Shown here: positions 45,801 to 47,962 of the stretch, piece by piece
Numbering within the stretch: the stretch's first letter is position 1
Layout: each line of letters starts with the position of its first letter
DNA from: Lineus longissimus
Lineage: Eukaryota; Nemertea; Pilidiophora; Heteronemertea; Lineidae
Length of the DNA stretch: 64,000 bases
Reading direction: 5' to 3'
Assembly: GCF_910592395.1 (NCBI RefSeq)
Contig: NC_088316.1
Span: forward strand, 12,402,001-12,466,000
Translations under genes and position numbers: made by a program
The notes under the pieces: model-generated
The model's database searches: none
Told to the model about the DNA's origin: nothing
What the model saw: the letters and a program-made list of their open reading frames with translations, nothing else

Positions 45801-47962
45801 TTAGCTACGACTTCGAACATTATGGAAAGGTAAACAAACATGATTAGATTGTCGACTCCCAAATGGCCTCGCTGTTTCATTTTGTTCGGAGCTCGGGTCG
45901 GTTTTAGCTCAGCATGTTGCTCAACTTGCCTCAGAATGATGGGTGTGATTGTGAGTCAAGTCCTGAATATCTGAAATGAGTCAGATCAGAACTTTCAGAG
46001 GGACCCAGGGGGCCACTCGCCTGATCTGAGTACGCACCTGCGAGTTGCGGTTTTGGCCGGCGAAGGATGCATAATTCTTGTCAACGTGGCCGGCCAACCA
46101 CGCAGTCAATAATAGTGGAGCTTAACCCTCAAAAACCCATGGAATTAACACTTGAAAATTTACCCCATAATCCAATTCTCCCTTCCGCTAAAAAACAGTG
46201 CATGGATTAAAGCTTCTCACTGCCAGTGCCTGCAAGCTGGAAGGGGATTTAAAAAATCTCCATTGACACCAATGTGCGTCCCCTTCTCTGAGAGGGACCA
46301 CCCTGGCAGATGGGATAGGTAGAGATGGCTATTTTAAACAGCATCTTATATTTGCCACTCTAACAGCTTTTAAAAAGACAACTGAATACACAACATACCG
46401 ATCCAAAAATCTTTAGATTCGGAAGAAATTCATAATTGCCTGTATAAATTTAGAATAACAATGTATTCTCCTTCTTTTGCAGGGCTTCCAACACCATTGC
46501 AAGTATGAGCACAACATGTGGTCCTACATCTTCTTCTTCATCCACCTGGCCGACACAAAGCCAAACGATTACACAGCCCTCGAATTACATGTTTATAAAC
46601 TGGTAAGTTAGGTTTAAATTTTTCATCAAACATGATCTAAAGAGGTTTTCAGTCCTAATCACAATTGACATCCTTCCTGCTTCGCGTCAGTTGCGCCTAG
46701 AGTTGCGCGCCAATGACGCACCAGTGACGCGCTTATCTCTCTCTATGTTTCGTGGGCTGTCCAATGGAGTGCCATCCTTGGGAGTGGGCCTAGTGGCATT
46801 TGGCACACATGTCGCAGCCAACTCCAGCATCGCTTTGAACCACTATGGCGATTGGTGGAGGTGCACTCTGTTCTTTGGAGTAAGTCTACGTTACTGATCA
46901 TGTTGTGCCCAAAGATCCTGCAGATTCTTTGAAGACATTTGTTTGGAAAGGTGTCGAGATGTTGTGAGAGGCACCTGGTCACTTTCCAACCTTGCGTACC
47001 CTTTTATAATTTCAGTTGCAAAAAGAGAACTATGATTTCTTCCCGCTGAACCGAGCGCTGTGCCTGACGGACATGGAGAATGATCAAGCTGAGACCAAGT
47101 TTGACGAACTCCTCCACTATGTCTCGTCGATCTTCCATAAACAGAAGGAAGAGGTAAAGAGAGAGAGGGAAATCTTTTTCCAAATAATACAAGAAAAAAA
47201 TCATATTTTACCATTTTAAAGCCTTCGGCTGTAGCTAGAGGGCCAAAAGCTCTCGACCTGCAGTCGCGAGCTTTCTGAGGCTGGAGAAAACCAACTCGTG
47301 TGATCTGGTGACTTGTATCAGACACTCAGTATTCTTCTTTTTAACCTTTCTATTTAAGGTTCATTTACGTCATGATTGTTATGAAATATTTTTCTTTCTT
47401 GCAGGAGCTGAGAAAGAAGCAAGAAGAGGAGCGTCTGAAGCAGAAGAAATGGGAGGAAGAGCACCGACGCATGTTCTATGGAAACGGCGATCCACCTGAG
47501 CCACCAGTGGATCCCAATTGGCCAGCACCACCCCTGGCATTGCCGCCGACTAATGGGAAGAAACCAACACCCCCACCGGCATCAGATCCAGCCGAATCCA
47601 CAGAAGAGGCGGAAGCACCGGTCGAGATCAATTTCGACGACGGCGACGAGATGCTGGATCCGTTTAAGCAGCAGATTGAGGAGGTGACGGATACGGATGG
47701 AACAGCGGAGGAGAAACCGGAGGGAACGGAGCCGGAATTGGGTGAGTTGGAGGATGTCTCGGATATAGAGGGCGCTGAGGGACATGAACCTGCTGATGAT
47801 GCAAGTGCTGTAGGGTCAGGTCAGAGTGATGATAACACAAGCATTTCTGATCGTAGCTATTCGCTGACGGCAGATGCGGAGGTTTTGGACACGGAAAGTA
47901 CACTGAGTACCGGCAGTTACGATGCGGAGAATGAACCAACAGGCCCGGTGACGAGATTGTAA
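674..47962 (+). CDS. ITPR-like: IP3 receptor-like Ca2+-release channel, 5'-incomplete, about 50 exons
   Basis: Joined exons encode about 2,490 residues of a homotetrameric intracellular Ca2+ channel of the IP3R/RyR superfamily, expected in the ER membrane. Seen: a MIR-type repeat (exon 674-819), an alpha-helical RIH domain (2925-4454), a long ARM solenoid, an RIH-associated region (35614-36554), hydrophobic S1-S6 (39601-45350), S6 ending IIFGIIVDTFSELRD, then CFVC and HHCKYEHNMW as in the IP3R C-terminal zinc motif. The S6 end and EHNMW are closer to IP3R than to RyR, and no RyR SPRY or RyR repeats are seen. Exon phases agree throughout and all introns are GT-AG. With the missing N-terminus (roughly 300-400 residues) the protein would be near the usual 2,700-2,900. 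Odd points: no GGGxGD filter, microexons after the filter, duplicated exons, and an acidic tail ending VTRL. Family membership is certain; orthology to a named ITPR is not. Confidence 0.93.
869..1028. mobile_element. MITE family A (CAGTRGAACCTCTCT), degenerate copy
   Basis: TA-flanked element with ends TACAGTGG and TATACTGTA and body ACCTCTCTATCAAGGACGG. It belongs to the Tc1/mariner-like family whose intact ends read CAGTAGAACCTCTCT, and it ends about 20 bp before the acceptor of exon 2. No transposase. Confidence 0.7.
1051..1215 (+). CDS. Channel exon 2: end of beta-trefoil ligand region
   Basis: Phase 0-0, 55 codons. YARIEHELTGRWLHA corresponds to the YVRLRHLCTNTWVHS segment of IP3R. Confidence 0.92.
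1298..1550 (+). mobile_element. tRNA-derived SINE
   Basis: The head GATGGCCTAGTGGTTAAGG is an A-box-like start and GGTTCAAGGCC a B-box, as in tRNA-derived SINEs. The body runs to about 1550. It is not a functional tRNA because no full cloverleaf closes. Confidence 0.6.
1937..2062 (+). CDS. Channel exon 3
   Basis: Phase 0-0, 42 codons between TTTTCAG and GTAAGT. It encodes the linker from the beta-trefoil to the first helical RIH domain (AFSLQQCMQEHVSIFNYVAG), matching the IP3R stretch with FANDASKVLGSIAG. Confidence 0.9.
2135..2579. mobile_element. MITE, 445 bp, ends TACACAGGCAAA
   Basis: Inverted ends: left TACACAGGCAAAGG then CCACGGATAGTTGACGG; the right end reads the same on the other strand. 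TA borders suggest a Tc1/mariner-type non-autonomous element. The inside has several CATGGATGG palindromes. Confidence 0.75.
2589..2845. mobile_element. MITE family A with internal duplication
   Basis: Ends ACATAGGAACCTCCCTTAGC and GAGAGGTTCTACTGTA. The segment CTCTATTAAGGACACTAG plus TGGTCCCAAATTGGTAGTT is duplicated in tandem inside the element. Confidence 0.8.
2925..3056 (+). CDS. Channel exon 4: RIH domain, IP3-contact helix
   Basis: Phase 0-0, 44 codons. Ends PEKPRQKLLRNLR, aligning with PNRERQKLMREQN of IP3R. The positions of IP3R1 K508 and R511 (numbers from memory) are Lys and Arg; the R504 position is Lys. Confidence 0.93.
3083..3402 (-). mobile_element. tRNA-derived SINE with 17-bp target-site duplication
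   Basis: On the minus strand the head reads GATCAGTGGCAGAGTGG (A box) and GGTTCGATACTC (B box). GTCATTTACTAATTAGT occurs at 3066-3082 and 3403-3419 as a perfect duplication. The insertion lies 26 bp downstream of the exon 4 boundary. A related copy is at 63345-63645. Confidence 0.9.
3663..3848 (+). CDS. Channel exon 5: RIH domain, second IP3-contact site
   Basis: Phase 0-0, 62 codons. NSRKNALYMAKYMGF aligns with DYRKNQEYIAKQFGF of IP3R; the positions of R568 and K569 are kept and Y567 is Ser. Confidence 0.94.
4227..4454 (+). CDS. Channel exon 6: end of first RIH domain
   Basis: Phase 0-0, 76 codons. DIDIFVSLLKKNKNYRYLD followed by LCVCDGVALPENQNYI matches the IP3R stretch with EIDTFVSLVRKNREPRFLD. 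Confidence 0.95.
4593..4865. mobile_element. MITE with about 40-bp inverted ends
   Basis: ATAGACAGTTTGTG...TTCGGCCATTTTGAAA on the left is mirrored by TTTTCAAAATGGCCGAAATT and GTTGTCTAT on the right. No coding content. Confidence 0.75.
4956..5078 (+). CDS. Channel exon 7 (duplicate exon, copy A)
   Basis: Phase 0-0, 41 codons between TTCCAG and GTAAGT. Encodes DGVYLVSFGADV...ILYITKDNGK...SFCD. Homologous to the exon at 7681-7797 and probably an alternative to it. It corresponds to the IP3R segment around VWLFWRDSNKEIRSKSV. Confidence 0.88.
5207..5745. mobile_element. TIR element with TACCGTAAAGTGGGGTGA ends and internal minisatellite
   Basis: Left ATACCGTAAAGTGGGGTGAA and right TCACCCCATCTCTACTGTA are imperfect inverted ends. 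The interior is mostly a minisatellite. It sits in the intron between the two homologous exons. Confidence 0.7.
5325..5615. repeat. Minisatellite, unit like AGCTGACTGAGTTATCTTTT
   Basis: About a dozen degenerate copies of a 20-30 bp unit with GACTGAGTTATCTTTTAG, inside the TIR element. Confidence 0.85.
5746..7680 (+). other. Intron between duplicate exons
   Basis: No third copy of the duplicated exon and no other coding segment seen. It holds a repeat at 7080-7200 related to 50505-50650 (ATAGATGGATATCTGATGA) and an AC microsatellite at 7592-7610. Confidence 0.5.
7681..7797 (+). CDS. Channel exon 8 (duplicate exon, copy B)
   Basis: Phase 0-0, 39 codons between CTCTTTCAG and GTAAGT. SGIILTDLGLNI...IIYVSLDGGN...EFCD aligns end to end with copy A: same start pattern (G-x-x-L), same IxYxxxDxG core and same FCD end. 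IP3R has one such segment, so this looks like a mutually exclusive exon. Confidence 0.85.
8818..9050. mobile_element. MITE family B (CAGTCCAAATCACAATTGACA)
   Basis: TA then CAGTCCAAATCACAATTGAC at the left, GTCAATTGTGATTAGGACTG at the right. The best full copy of this CAGT-ended Tc1/mariner-like family here. Confidence 0.85.
9202..9279 (+). CDS. Channel exon 9
   Basis: Phase 0-0, 26 codons. DYQFLVHQLDLLGKICY matches the IP3R YYRYQLNLFARMC helix. Confidence 0.93.
9391..9823. mobile_element. TIR element, ends CGTACTTCCACCTATCA
   Basis: Left CGTACTTCCACCTATCAAAT and right ATGATAGGTGGAACTACG are inverted. It has an internal palindrome CCCCATCGAGCTCGATGGGG and a segment ATCCGGCGACAGATGGCGC shared, in reverse, with 34341-34724. 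Confidence 0.75.
9906..9988. mobile_element. Fragment of MITE family C
   Basis: GGGAGACCCCTATTGGTGAC matches the family C copies at 15124 and 19015. Confidence 0.55.
10049..10181 (+). CDS. Channel exon 10
   Basis: Phase 0-1. VSAIEKITEELKLLTWEQAF and ALRAQYCSLIIG match IP3R AINEISGQLDVDLI and DLRASFCRLMLH. The frame stays open into the intron, but exon 11 restores the family alignment. Confidence 0.95.
10833..10925. repeat. Short tandem repeat, about 40-bp unit
   Basis: CCCTCCAAACACGCGTGG, CCCTCCAAATGCCCATGG and CCTTCAAATGCCCGTGG follow each other at about 40-bp spacing. Confidence 0.6.
11616..11725 (+). CDS. Channel exon 11
   Basis: Phase 1-0. GLFVDIGMNRTATDHISLAF continues the helical repeat started in exon 10. 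Confidence 0.92.
11952..12081. mobile_element. mariner-type MITE, 130 bp
   Basis: Nearly perfect 27-bp inverted ends beginning TACAGGGTGGCCCAGAATTA, with TA at both borders. Typical of a mariner-derived non-autonomous element. Confidence 0.85.
12172..12418 (+). CDS. Channel exon 12
   Basis: Phase 0-1, 82 codons plus one base. LRLVQFLVEYGYYGDSNDIR corresponds to [20 protein letters not shown] of IP3R. Confidence 0.95.
12520..12809. mobile_element. TTAA-bordered TIR element, 290 bp
   Basis: TTAACCACTCACTGCCGCAA on the left and its imperfect inverse (GCATTAGGTGGTTAA) on the right; the TTAA borders would fit a piggyBac-type MITE. Confidence 0.6.
12903..13262. repeat. Direct duplication, two copies about 224 bp apart
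   Basis: TGTCTAGATTGGGAACCTTG and GGCCAGC..TATTCCTC motifs recur near 12903-13035 and 13127-13262, with matching flanks. Non-coding intron DNA. Confidence 0.7.
14333..14825 (+). repeat. G-rich minisatellite, units of about 14 and 28 bp
   Basis: Repeated GTCCAGGGGGTAAA and GTCTGGGGGTTAAT, ending in eight near-perfect copies of a 14-mer (GGGGGTTCATGTCC) and a G10 run. The G-runs are on the sense strand. Confidence 0.95.
14971..15070 (+). CDS. Channel exon 13
   Basis: Phase 1-2. SKETEELLKHFQTVERYEPS then AIVEVKLQ, which leads into AMEVLDLLFTFQ of the next exon (IP3R KLKIIEILQFILN). Confidence 0.9.
15124..15344. mobile_element. MITE family C (AAAGGGRCACTATAGGCAG)
   Basis: Left GGGGACTATAGGCAGGAGCA and right GCTGCCTATATTGTCCTTTT are inverted. 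Internal ACCCCTATTGGTGACTTTGT is shared with 19015-19241 (other orientation). Confidence 0.8.
15653..15707 (+). CDS. Channel exon 14
   Basis: Phase 2-0, short exon encoding AMEVLDLLFTFQYHSALE. Confidence 0.92.
15861..15948. mobile_element. MITE family A, 5'-truncated
   Basis: TGACCTCTCTAATCAGGACA to GAGAGGTTATACCGTA. Confidence 0.75.
16032..16144 (+). CDS. Channel exon 15
   Basis: Phase 0-2. GFVSMFKYVERKARMKQRHG, matching the IP3R LLCIFKREFDE region. Confidence 0.93.
16252..16339 (+). CDS. Channel exon 16
   Basis: Phase 2-0. KALKKLEDLFDKVSYFDAEQ. The intron before it is only 107 bp. Confidence 0.9.
16385..16510 (+). mobile_element. SINE family D fragment
   Basis: GTCTCATAGCCCAGTGGTTC, TTTGATCCTGGGGAGAA and GGATTGTAGTTTC match the family D copies at 19910-20132 and 21695-22060. 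Confidence 0.6.
16741..16848 (+). CDS. Channel exon 17
   Basis: Phase 0-0, 36 codons. VGLMNKYYSARAHLFRRAVH aligns with IP3R [20 protein letters not shown]. Confidence 0.95.
17502..17638 (+). CDS. Channel exon 18
   Basis: Phase 0-2. VLITEESKSVYKEAQKNIPV aligns with [20 protein letters not shown] of IP3R. Confidence 0.95.
17731..17822. repeat. 45-bp tandem duplication
   Basis: TTGCTCCTCGAAGGCCTAAA with ATTTGACGTTGATTAACGTC appears twice, 45 bp apart. Confidence 0.9.
17933..18000 (+). CDS. Channel exon 19
   Basis: Phase 2-1, short exon encoding FCHLKNKKDRPHPMNQTILI. Confidence 0.88.
18140..18417 (-). mobile_element. Chimeric tRNA-derived SINE
   Basis: Minus-strand head GATCAGTGGCAGAGTGG is the same as in the SINE at 3083-3402. 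Its body (CCGAGGTTCCTTGTATCTGG, TAAACATGAGTAGC on the minus strand) instead matches the plus-strand family D copy at 21840-22000. Confidence 0.75.
18532..18749 (+). CDS. Channel exon 20: second RIH-like region
   Basis: Phase 1-0, 72 codons. ILSVIFDLLAQHNHC, VKKALRCLMFLANGNDHVQK and RLDMLMNIKG match the IP3R helices with [31 protein letters not shown] and HINLFLNPG. Confidence 0.96.
19015..19241. mobile_element. MITE family C, inverted copy
   Basis: TTAAAGGGACACTATAG at the left, CCTATATAGTCCCACTTTAA at the right; internal AAGTCACCAATAGGG. Confidence 0.85.
19451..19689 (+). CDS. Channel exon 21
   Basis: Phase 0-2, 79 codons plus two bases. IERIVKLAAEQREKAPALLE and LLRTLVKVEDLDLPLKRNQM parallel IP3R [20 protein letters not shown] and [20 protein letters not shown]. 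Confidence 0.96.
19910..20132 (-). mobile_element. SINE family D
   Basis: On the minus strand: GAGCCTCATTGCCTAGTGGT then B-box-like GGTTTGATCCTGG and CAAGAATTGTATTTCTGG. Its left end is near AGTCTCATTCGGCAGACAC. Confidence 0.7.
20191..20275 (+). CDS. Channel exon 22
   Basis: Phase 2-0. YGAAHLRYMVCLVDLLATCA matches the IP3R helix with MYHIHLVELLAVCTEG. Confidence 0.96.
20700..20762. repeat. Near-perfect hairpin, arms about 29 bp
   Basis: GCAGTTCTTGAGCTCATGCT is followed after a short loop (TAATGCGTTACGCATCAG) by AGCATGAGTTCAAGAACTGC. Confidence 0.85.
20912..21099 (+). CDS. Channel exon 23
   Basis: Phase 0-2. FIKIDDLFWVLNHPNIDNNL and SPFLKYLLWAYMNTAG parallel [20 protein letters not shown] and KIAYINFLNHCYVDT of IP3R. 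Confidence 0.96.
21521..21634 (+). CDS. Channel exon 24
   Basis: Phase 2-2. WEYLAHLVTEVNALTVYIIE, equivalent to MWKLFENFLVDICRACN of IP3R. Confidence 0.94.
21695..22060 (+). mobile_element. SINE family D, long copy
   Basis: GGAGCCTCATAGCCTTAAGT, CTTGGGTGCGATACTGGGGA, GGATTGTATTTCTGG, then the body CCGAGGTTCCTTGTATCTGG shared with 18140-18417. Confidence 0.75.
22360..22444 (+). CDS. Channel exon 25
   Basis: Phase 2-0. NLAEKMRSNLHYMFDGVMPF. Confidence 0.9.
22691..22882 (+). CDS. Channel exon 26
   Basis: Phase 0-0, 64 codons. VFFRKFYSVDKELYPEESPI and FAHALMVFSEAIGFLI correspond to the IP3R VFVQLLQGVFRVYHCNWL and RVLSDVAKSRAI helices. Confidence 0.94.
24051..24355. repeat. Palindromic array of GGAAGAAAACATGG / CCATGTTTTCTTCC
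   Basis: Motifs such as TGGAAGAAAACATGG and CATGGTTTTCTTCCATAAA alternate in both orientations with AAACTAGG, giving several nested inverted repeats. Confidence 0.8.
25189..25511. mobile_element. TIR element, about 75-bp arms
   Basis: TATCACAGAGATAGAATAAG and GCGGTTTTCAGCAGAGAATG on the left are mirrored by CATACTCTGCTGAAAACCGC and TTATCTCTGTGATA on the right. Confidence 0.8.
25820..26024. mobile_element. MITE family B
   Basis: TA/CAGTCCAAATCAAAATTGAC ... GGATGTCAATTGTAATTTTG-ACTG/TA. Confidence 0.85.
26132..26312. mobile_element. MITE family A, inverted copy
   Basis: GCAGTAGAACCTCTCTATTA to GGGAGGTTCCACTGTA; the body TTTGGGACCAAAACTAGTGT is reversed relative to 2589-2845. Confidence 0.85.
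26412..26489 (+). CDS. Channel exon 27
   Basis: Phase 0-0, 26 codons. VLEDFLEKFGSGRLDLKETS, with strong TAG acceptor and GTAAGC donor. Confidence 0.88.
26536..26699. mobile_element. MITE family B, short copy
   Basis: TA/CAGTTCAAGTCACAATTGAC ... GGATGTCAATTGTGATTTGG-GCTG/TA. Confidence 0.8.
27283..27424 (+). CDS. Channel exon 28
   Basis: Phase 0-1. EYTNYYCEEEELNAKLHTYA and ANTVAAQLKHAPPKAAVR; the poorly conserved mid-solenoid. Confidence 0.9.
27678..27922. mobile_element. TIR element family E (AAAGGGGTATGCCTTTCG)
   Basis: AAAGGGGTATGCCTTTCGTA on the left and AGAGTACCCCTTTC on the right; internal AAAATAGAAATGCAGTAATA is shared with 35128-35290 and, reversed, 60781-61022. Confidence 0.75.
27992..28130 (+). 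CDS. Channel exon 29
   Basis: Phase 1-2. ELPLGEEFQNFIQCFIKAHS; the LGEEF.. motif recalls a conserved position in the RyR/IP3R solenoid. Confidence 0.93.
28210..28390. mobile_element. MITE family A
   Basis: TACAGTTGAACCATCGTTAG to GGAGAGGTTCTACTAG with CTCTATTAAGGACACTAG inside. Confidence 0.8.
28743..28895 (+). CDS. Channel exon 30
   Basis: Phase 2-2. LDIKCLQLLRGMIHNEERKL resembles EEKLCIKVLQTLREMM of IP3R. Confidence 0.95.
29245..29462. repeat. 115-bp tandem duplication
   Basis: GGTTTCGGTGCAGTGGTAAC and AACTAAAATAGAGTATGGTT/GACTAAAATGGAGTGTGG recur 115 bp apart; within each, GGTGCAGGTTT is itself iterated. Confidence 0.85.
29645..29801 (+). CDS. Channel exon 31
   Basis: Phase 2-0. VKEVLGFMSAMLFNANNETQ matches the IP3R stretch with ILLAIALLEGGNTTIQ; it starts from TTTCTAG. 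Donor is the weaker GTTTGT. Confidence 0.94.
29960..30077. mobile_element. MITE family B, 5'-truncated, next to exon 32
   Basis: AAACATAGAGCGATAAACGC to TATGTCAATTGTGACTAGGACTG/TA (interrupted here in quoting). It ends only 14 bp before the acceptor AG. Confidence 0.75.
30092..30189 (+). CDS. Channel exon 32
   Basis: Phase 0-2. RSMHTYFMSTREENFFLAMK matches IP3R [20 protein letters not shown], followed by KIRMQMS (IP3R YDRMKVA). Confidence 0.95.
30607..30706 (+). CDS. Channel exon 33
   Basis: Phase 2-0. ISQHKAKAQEAIAHAKSLQA, an Ala/Lys-rich probable helix. Confidence 0.9.
31546..31624. repeat. 14-bp minisatellite TTTTTGCCCCCAGG
   Basis: Five and a half near-perfect copies; C-rich on the sense strand. 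The short minus-strand ORFs here are repeat artefacts. Confidence 0.95.
31765..31815 (+). CDS. Channel exon 34
   Basis: Phase 0-0, 17 codons between TTTTCCAG and GTAAGT, encoding the very basic RLQNAENARRMKRLRRT. Confidence 0.85.
31925..32265. repeat. Minisatellite, about 33-bp unit
   Basis: About ten copies of a unit with GTACATTAACTGACGTTGCA followed by AGTACAGTAGAAT. Confidence 0.9.
32495..32512 (+). CDS. Candidate 18-nt microexon (MGHHRE)
   Basis: TGATGTTCAG precedes and GTAAGTAC follows an 18-nt frame-keeping segment encoding MGHHRE between phase-0 exons 34 and 35. Size and sites fit an optional microexon, but conservation cannot be judged here. Confidence 0.5.
33206..33735. repeat. 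Tandem repeat, three copies of about 175 bp
   Basis: TCATTTTCAAATGCATTTCA, GGTTTAAATGACCTTAATAA and ATCAGCCCYGAGCTGACC recur three times from about 33210, 33390 and 33560. Confidence 0.92.
34341..34724. mobile_element. TIR element, ends CGTACACCAC
   Basis: GCGCGTACACCAC at the left and GTGGTGTACGTGCG at the right. Internal palindrome CCCATCAAGCTTGATGG and GCGCCATCTGTTGCCGGAT, the reverse of the core shared with 9391-9823. Confidence 0.75.
34885..35106 (+). CDS. Channel exon 35
   Basis: Phase 0-0, 74 codons. Charged, probably flexible segment (LLKYKSKEEKMPLIKENQ) in the coupling region before the RIH-associated domain. Confidence 0.93.
35128..35290. mobile_element. TIR element family E
   Basis: AAAGGGGTGTGCCGTTCGTT on the left, CAAAACATACCCCTGA on the right, AAAATAGAAATGCAGTTCTA inside. 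It starts 22 bp after the exon 35 boundary. Confidence 0.7.
35614..35922 (+). CDS. Channel exon 36: RIH-associated domain
   Basis: Phase 0-0, 103 codons. A Pro/Gly-rich start, then YIELVLKVLSRMCDGQFRSL and SFNLIAETVQYMSQVYANIN, matching IP3R [20 protein letters not shown] and NYNLVCETLQFLDCICG. Confidence 0.97.
35996..36187. mobile_element. Foldback element, arms about 85 bp
   Basis: CCCTTTGCCAGATACGC, CAACAAACCATCTTTACAAT and GGTAAAAGACG are mirrored by CGTCTTTTACCATGAAGA, ATTGTAAAGATGGTTTGTTG and CGTATCTGGCAAAGGG, leaving almost no loop. Confidence 0.92.
36300..36554 (+). CDS. Channel exon 37: RIH-associated domain
   Basis: Phase 0-0, 85 codons. GNEENRVVIFDNKIVDYINF parallels [20 protein letters not shown] of IP3R; then ALQLLEIIGDLLMSLIEEN. 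Confidence 0.96.
37048..37297 (+). CDS. Channel exon 38
   Basis: Phase 0-1. KARKLKEAAIQQTMLLSRKS, then VGFKYFFLLRRIMDISPRVT matching IP3R [20 protein letters not shown]. Phase and homology support reading through the internal GTAACA to GTATGT. Confidence 0.92.
37963..38079. mobile_element. Short TIR element, ends TACTGGGTGTTAAAAAACA
   Basis: 117-bp element with about 18-bp inverted ends TACTGGGTGTTAAAAAACA / TGTTTTTTAACACCCAGTA. Confidence 0.85.
38174..38215 (+). CDS. Candidate 42-nt cassette exon
   Basis: A pyrimidine-rich tract and TTTCAG precede, GTAGGT follows. The 42 nt keep the phase 1-1 frame and would insert ASGRLVKKTVITVE between exons 38 and 39. No homology support. Confidence 0.35.
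38647..38759 (+). CDS. Channel exon 39
   Basis: Phase 1-0. LTEQQLAAYNFYDKNSMSVE aligns with GDEALEFYAKHTAQIEIV of IP3R, the segment before the pore domain. Confidence 0.95.
38797..39500. repeat. Degenerate minisatellite, about 80-bp unit
   Basis: TTACTGGGCAGATCAACTGA, CCTGGGCAGCATAAGT and CAAACAAGCTTGACTTGGTC recur about eight times. Confidence 0.85.
39601..39770 (+). CDS. Channel exon 40: linker and start of S1
   Basis: Phase 0-2. IRDLMCWSKDILKDIIYQRK then RLAFFFMKFW, matching IP3R FFLRSEDLFNEMNWQKKL and the CARNMSFW lead into S1. Confidence 0.96.
40160..40297 (+). CDS. Channel exon 41: S1
   Basis: Phase 2-2. LFWNYAAIFLSLAINVLMLV is the S1 helix. NMT in the following loop is a possible luminal N-glycosylation site. 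Confidence 0.96.
40390..40983. repeat. 77-bp minisatellite, about 7.7 copies
   Basis: TCCTTTGGCCAGTATTCCTC plus ATAAGGGAGCAGGTACAGAG recur exactly every 77 bp with few changes. Each unit has a donor-like CAGGTACAG. Confidence 0.97.
41068..41214 (+). CDS. Channel exon 42: S2
   Basis: Phase 2-2. FAGVHNLVSLFVVISFFLLN is the S2 helix. NIT is a possible glycosylation site before it. Confidence 0.96.
41455..41545. repeat. Interspersed repeat also at 44510-44602
   Basis: TATCTTATAAAGGGACACTA follows a T-rich stretch at both places. Confidence 0.65.
41791..41890 (+). CDS. Channel exon 43: S2-S3 loop and S3 start
   Basis: Phase 2-0. CCGLRKDEPDEVMKKRKSKL (basic cytosolic loop), then FFSFKTLYYL. Confidence 0.95.
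42385..42508 (+). CDS. Channel exon 44: S3-S4
   Basis: Phase 0-1. LFLGFSIAGTAYTEYFFCFH and LNIVNNNQLLSRVISAVTLN; the latter matches [20 protein letters not shown] of IP3R. Confidence 0.97.
42718..42800. mobile_element. MITE family B, truncated
   Basis: TACAGTCCAATTCACAATTG start with the family B end; no right end found. Confidence 0.65.
42859..43034 (+). CDS. Channel exon 45: S5, pore helix and divergent filter
   Basis: Phase 1-0, 58 codons. GKSLLWVGVLGVVIFYIYAL (S5) then NLFQCFVTIIRYGLIGDMFE. NLFQCFVTIIRYGL aligns with TLLMCIVTVLSHGL, but the following RSGGGVGD of IP3R has no counterpart; only IGD is seen. Confidence 0.97.
43422..43451 (+). CDS. Channel exon 46a: 30-nt microexon after the filter
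   Basis: Between CATCAG and GTAAAC, phase 0-0, encoding GLRGARRTGQ. Homologous to the next microexon. Confidence 0.85.
43538..43570 (+). CDS. Channel exon 46b: 33-nt microexon after the filter
   Basis: Between AAATCAG and GTAAAA, phase 0-0, encoding GLRGHGRSSGQ. Shares GGACTGCGCGG at the start and CTGGACAG at the end with exon 46a. Confidence 0.85.
44067..44229. mobile_element. MITE family A, full-length copy
   Basis: TA/CAGTGGAACCTCTCTTAGCG ... AATAGAGAGATTCTACTG/TA, 163 bp. The clearest copy. Confidence 0.9.
44471..44937. mobile_element. TIR element, ends GGCCAAATAAAAAAAATTCC
   Basis: GGCCAAATAAAAAAAATTCC-CGGTTTATCATC is mirrored by GATGATAAATCGGGAATTTT-TTTATTTGGCC. Confidence 0.85.
45198..45350 (+). 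CDS. Channel exon 47: S6 gate helix
   Basis: Phase 0-0, 51 codons. YVLFNVSFFIFITTIGLNII then FGIIVDTFSELRDLK, matching [20 protein letters not shown] and FADLR. A second acceptor copy lies 35 bp upstream. Confidence 0.98.
45402..45611. mobile_element. MITE family F (TATATGTGACCC)
   Basis: TATATGTGACCCACGACAAA and CCAGTCGCATGTCGCA are mirrored by TGCGACAAACGACTGGTTTT and GGGTCACATATA. Confidence 0.85.
45752..45829 (+). CDS. Channel exon 48: zinc motif, CxxC half
   Basis: Phase 0-0, 26 codons. DMRDCCFVCSRISYDFEHYG matches TTCFICGLERDKFDN of IP3R. Confidence 0.97.
46483..46602 (+). CDS. Channel exon 49: zinc motif, HxxxxH half
   Basis: Phase 0-0, 40 codons. GFQHHCKYEHNMWSYIFFFI matches [20 protein letters not shown]. 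Confidence 0.98.
46650..46760. mobile_element. MITE family B, truncated
   Basis: CAGTCCTAATCACAATTGAC at the left, then the shared CGCGCTTATCTCTC..TATGTTTCG. Confidence 0.7.
47016..47153 (+). CDS. Channel exon 50: post-zinc helix
   Basis: Phase 0-0, 46 codons. LQKENYDFFPLNRALCLTDM parallels [20 protein letters not shown] of IP3R, the start of the C-terminal coiled coil. Confidence 0.96.
47405..47962 (+). CDS. Channel exon 51: coiled coil, acidic tail and stop
   Basis: 185 codons and TAA. ELRKKQEEERLKQKKWEEEH continues the coiled coil. Then a proline-rich block (PPEPPVDPNWPAPPLALPP), about 110 residues rich in Glu/Asp/Ser/Thr, and the end GPVTRL: Thr at -2 and Leu at 0 fit a class I PDZ ligand. 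IP3Rs usually end soon after the coiled coil, so the acidic tail is a lineage feature. Confidence 0.95.
   Translation, partial: ELRKKQEEERLKQKKWEEEHRRMFYGNGDPPEPPVDPNWPAPPLALPPTNGKKPTPPPASDPAESTEEAEAPVEINFDDGDEMLDPFKQQIEEVTDTDGTAEEKPEGTEPELGELEDVSDIEGAEGHEPADDASAVGSGQSDDNTSISDRSYSLTADAEVLDTESTLSTGSYDAENEPTGPVTRL

Noticed and set aside
46691-46897. 68-codon open frame before exon 50
   Set aside because: Starts within a MITE family B fragment; no homology, and exons 49 and 50 join in phase without it.
674-47962. Ryanodine receptor
   Set aside because: RyRs are about 5,000 residues with SPRY and RyR repeats and end soon after the zinc motif with FPAGDCF; none of these is seen and the S6 end (FGIIVDTF, EHNMW) is IP3R-like.
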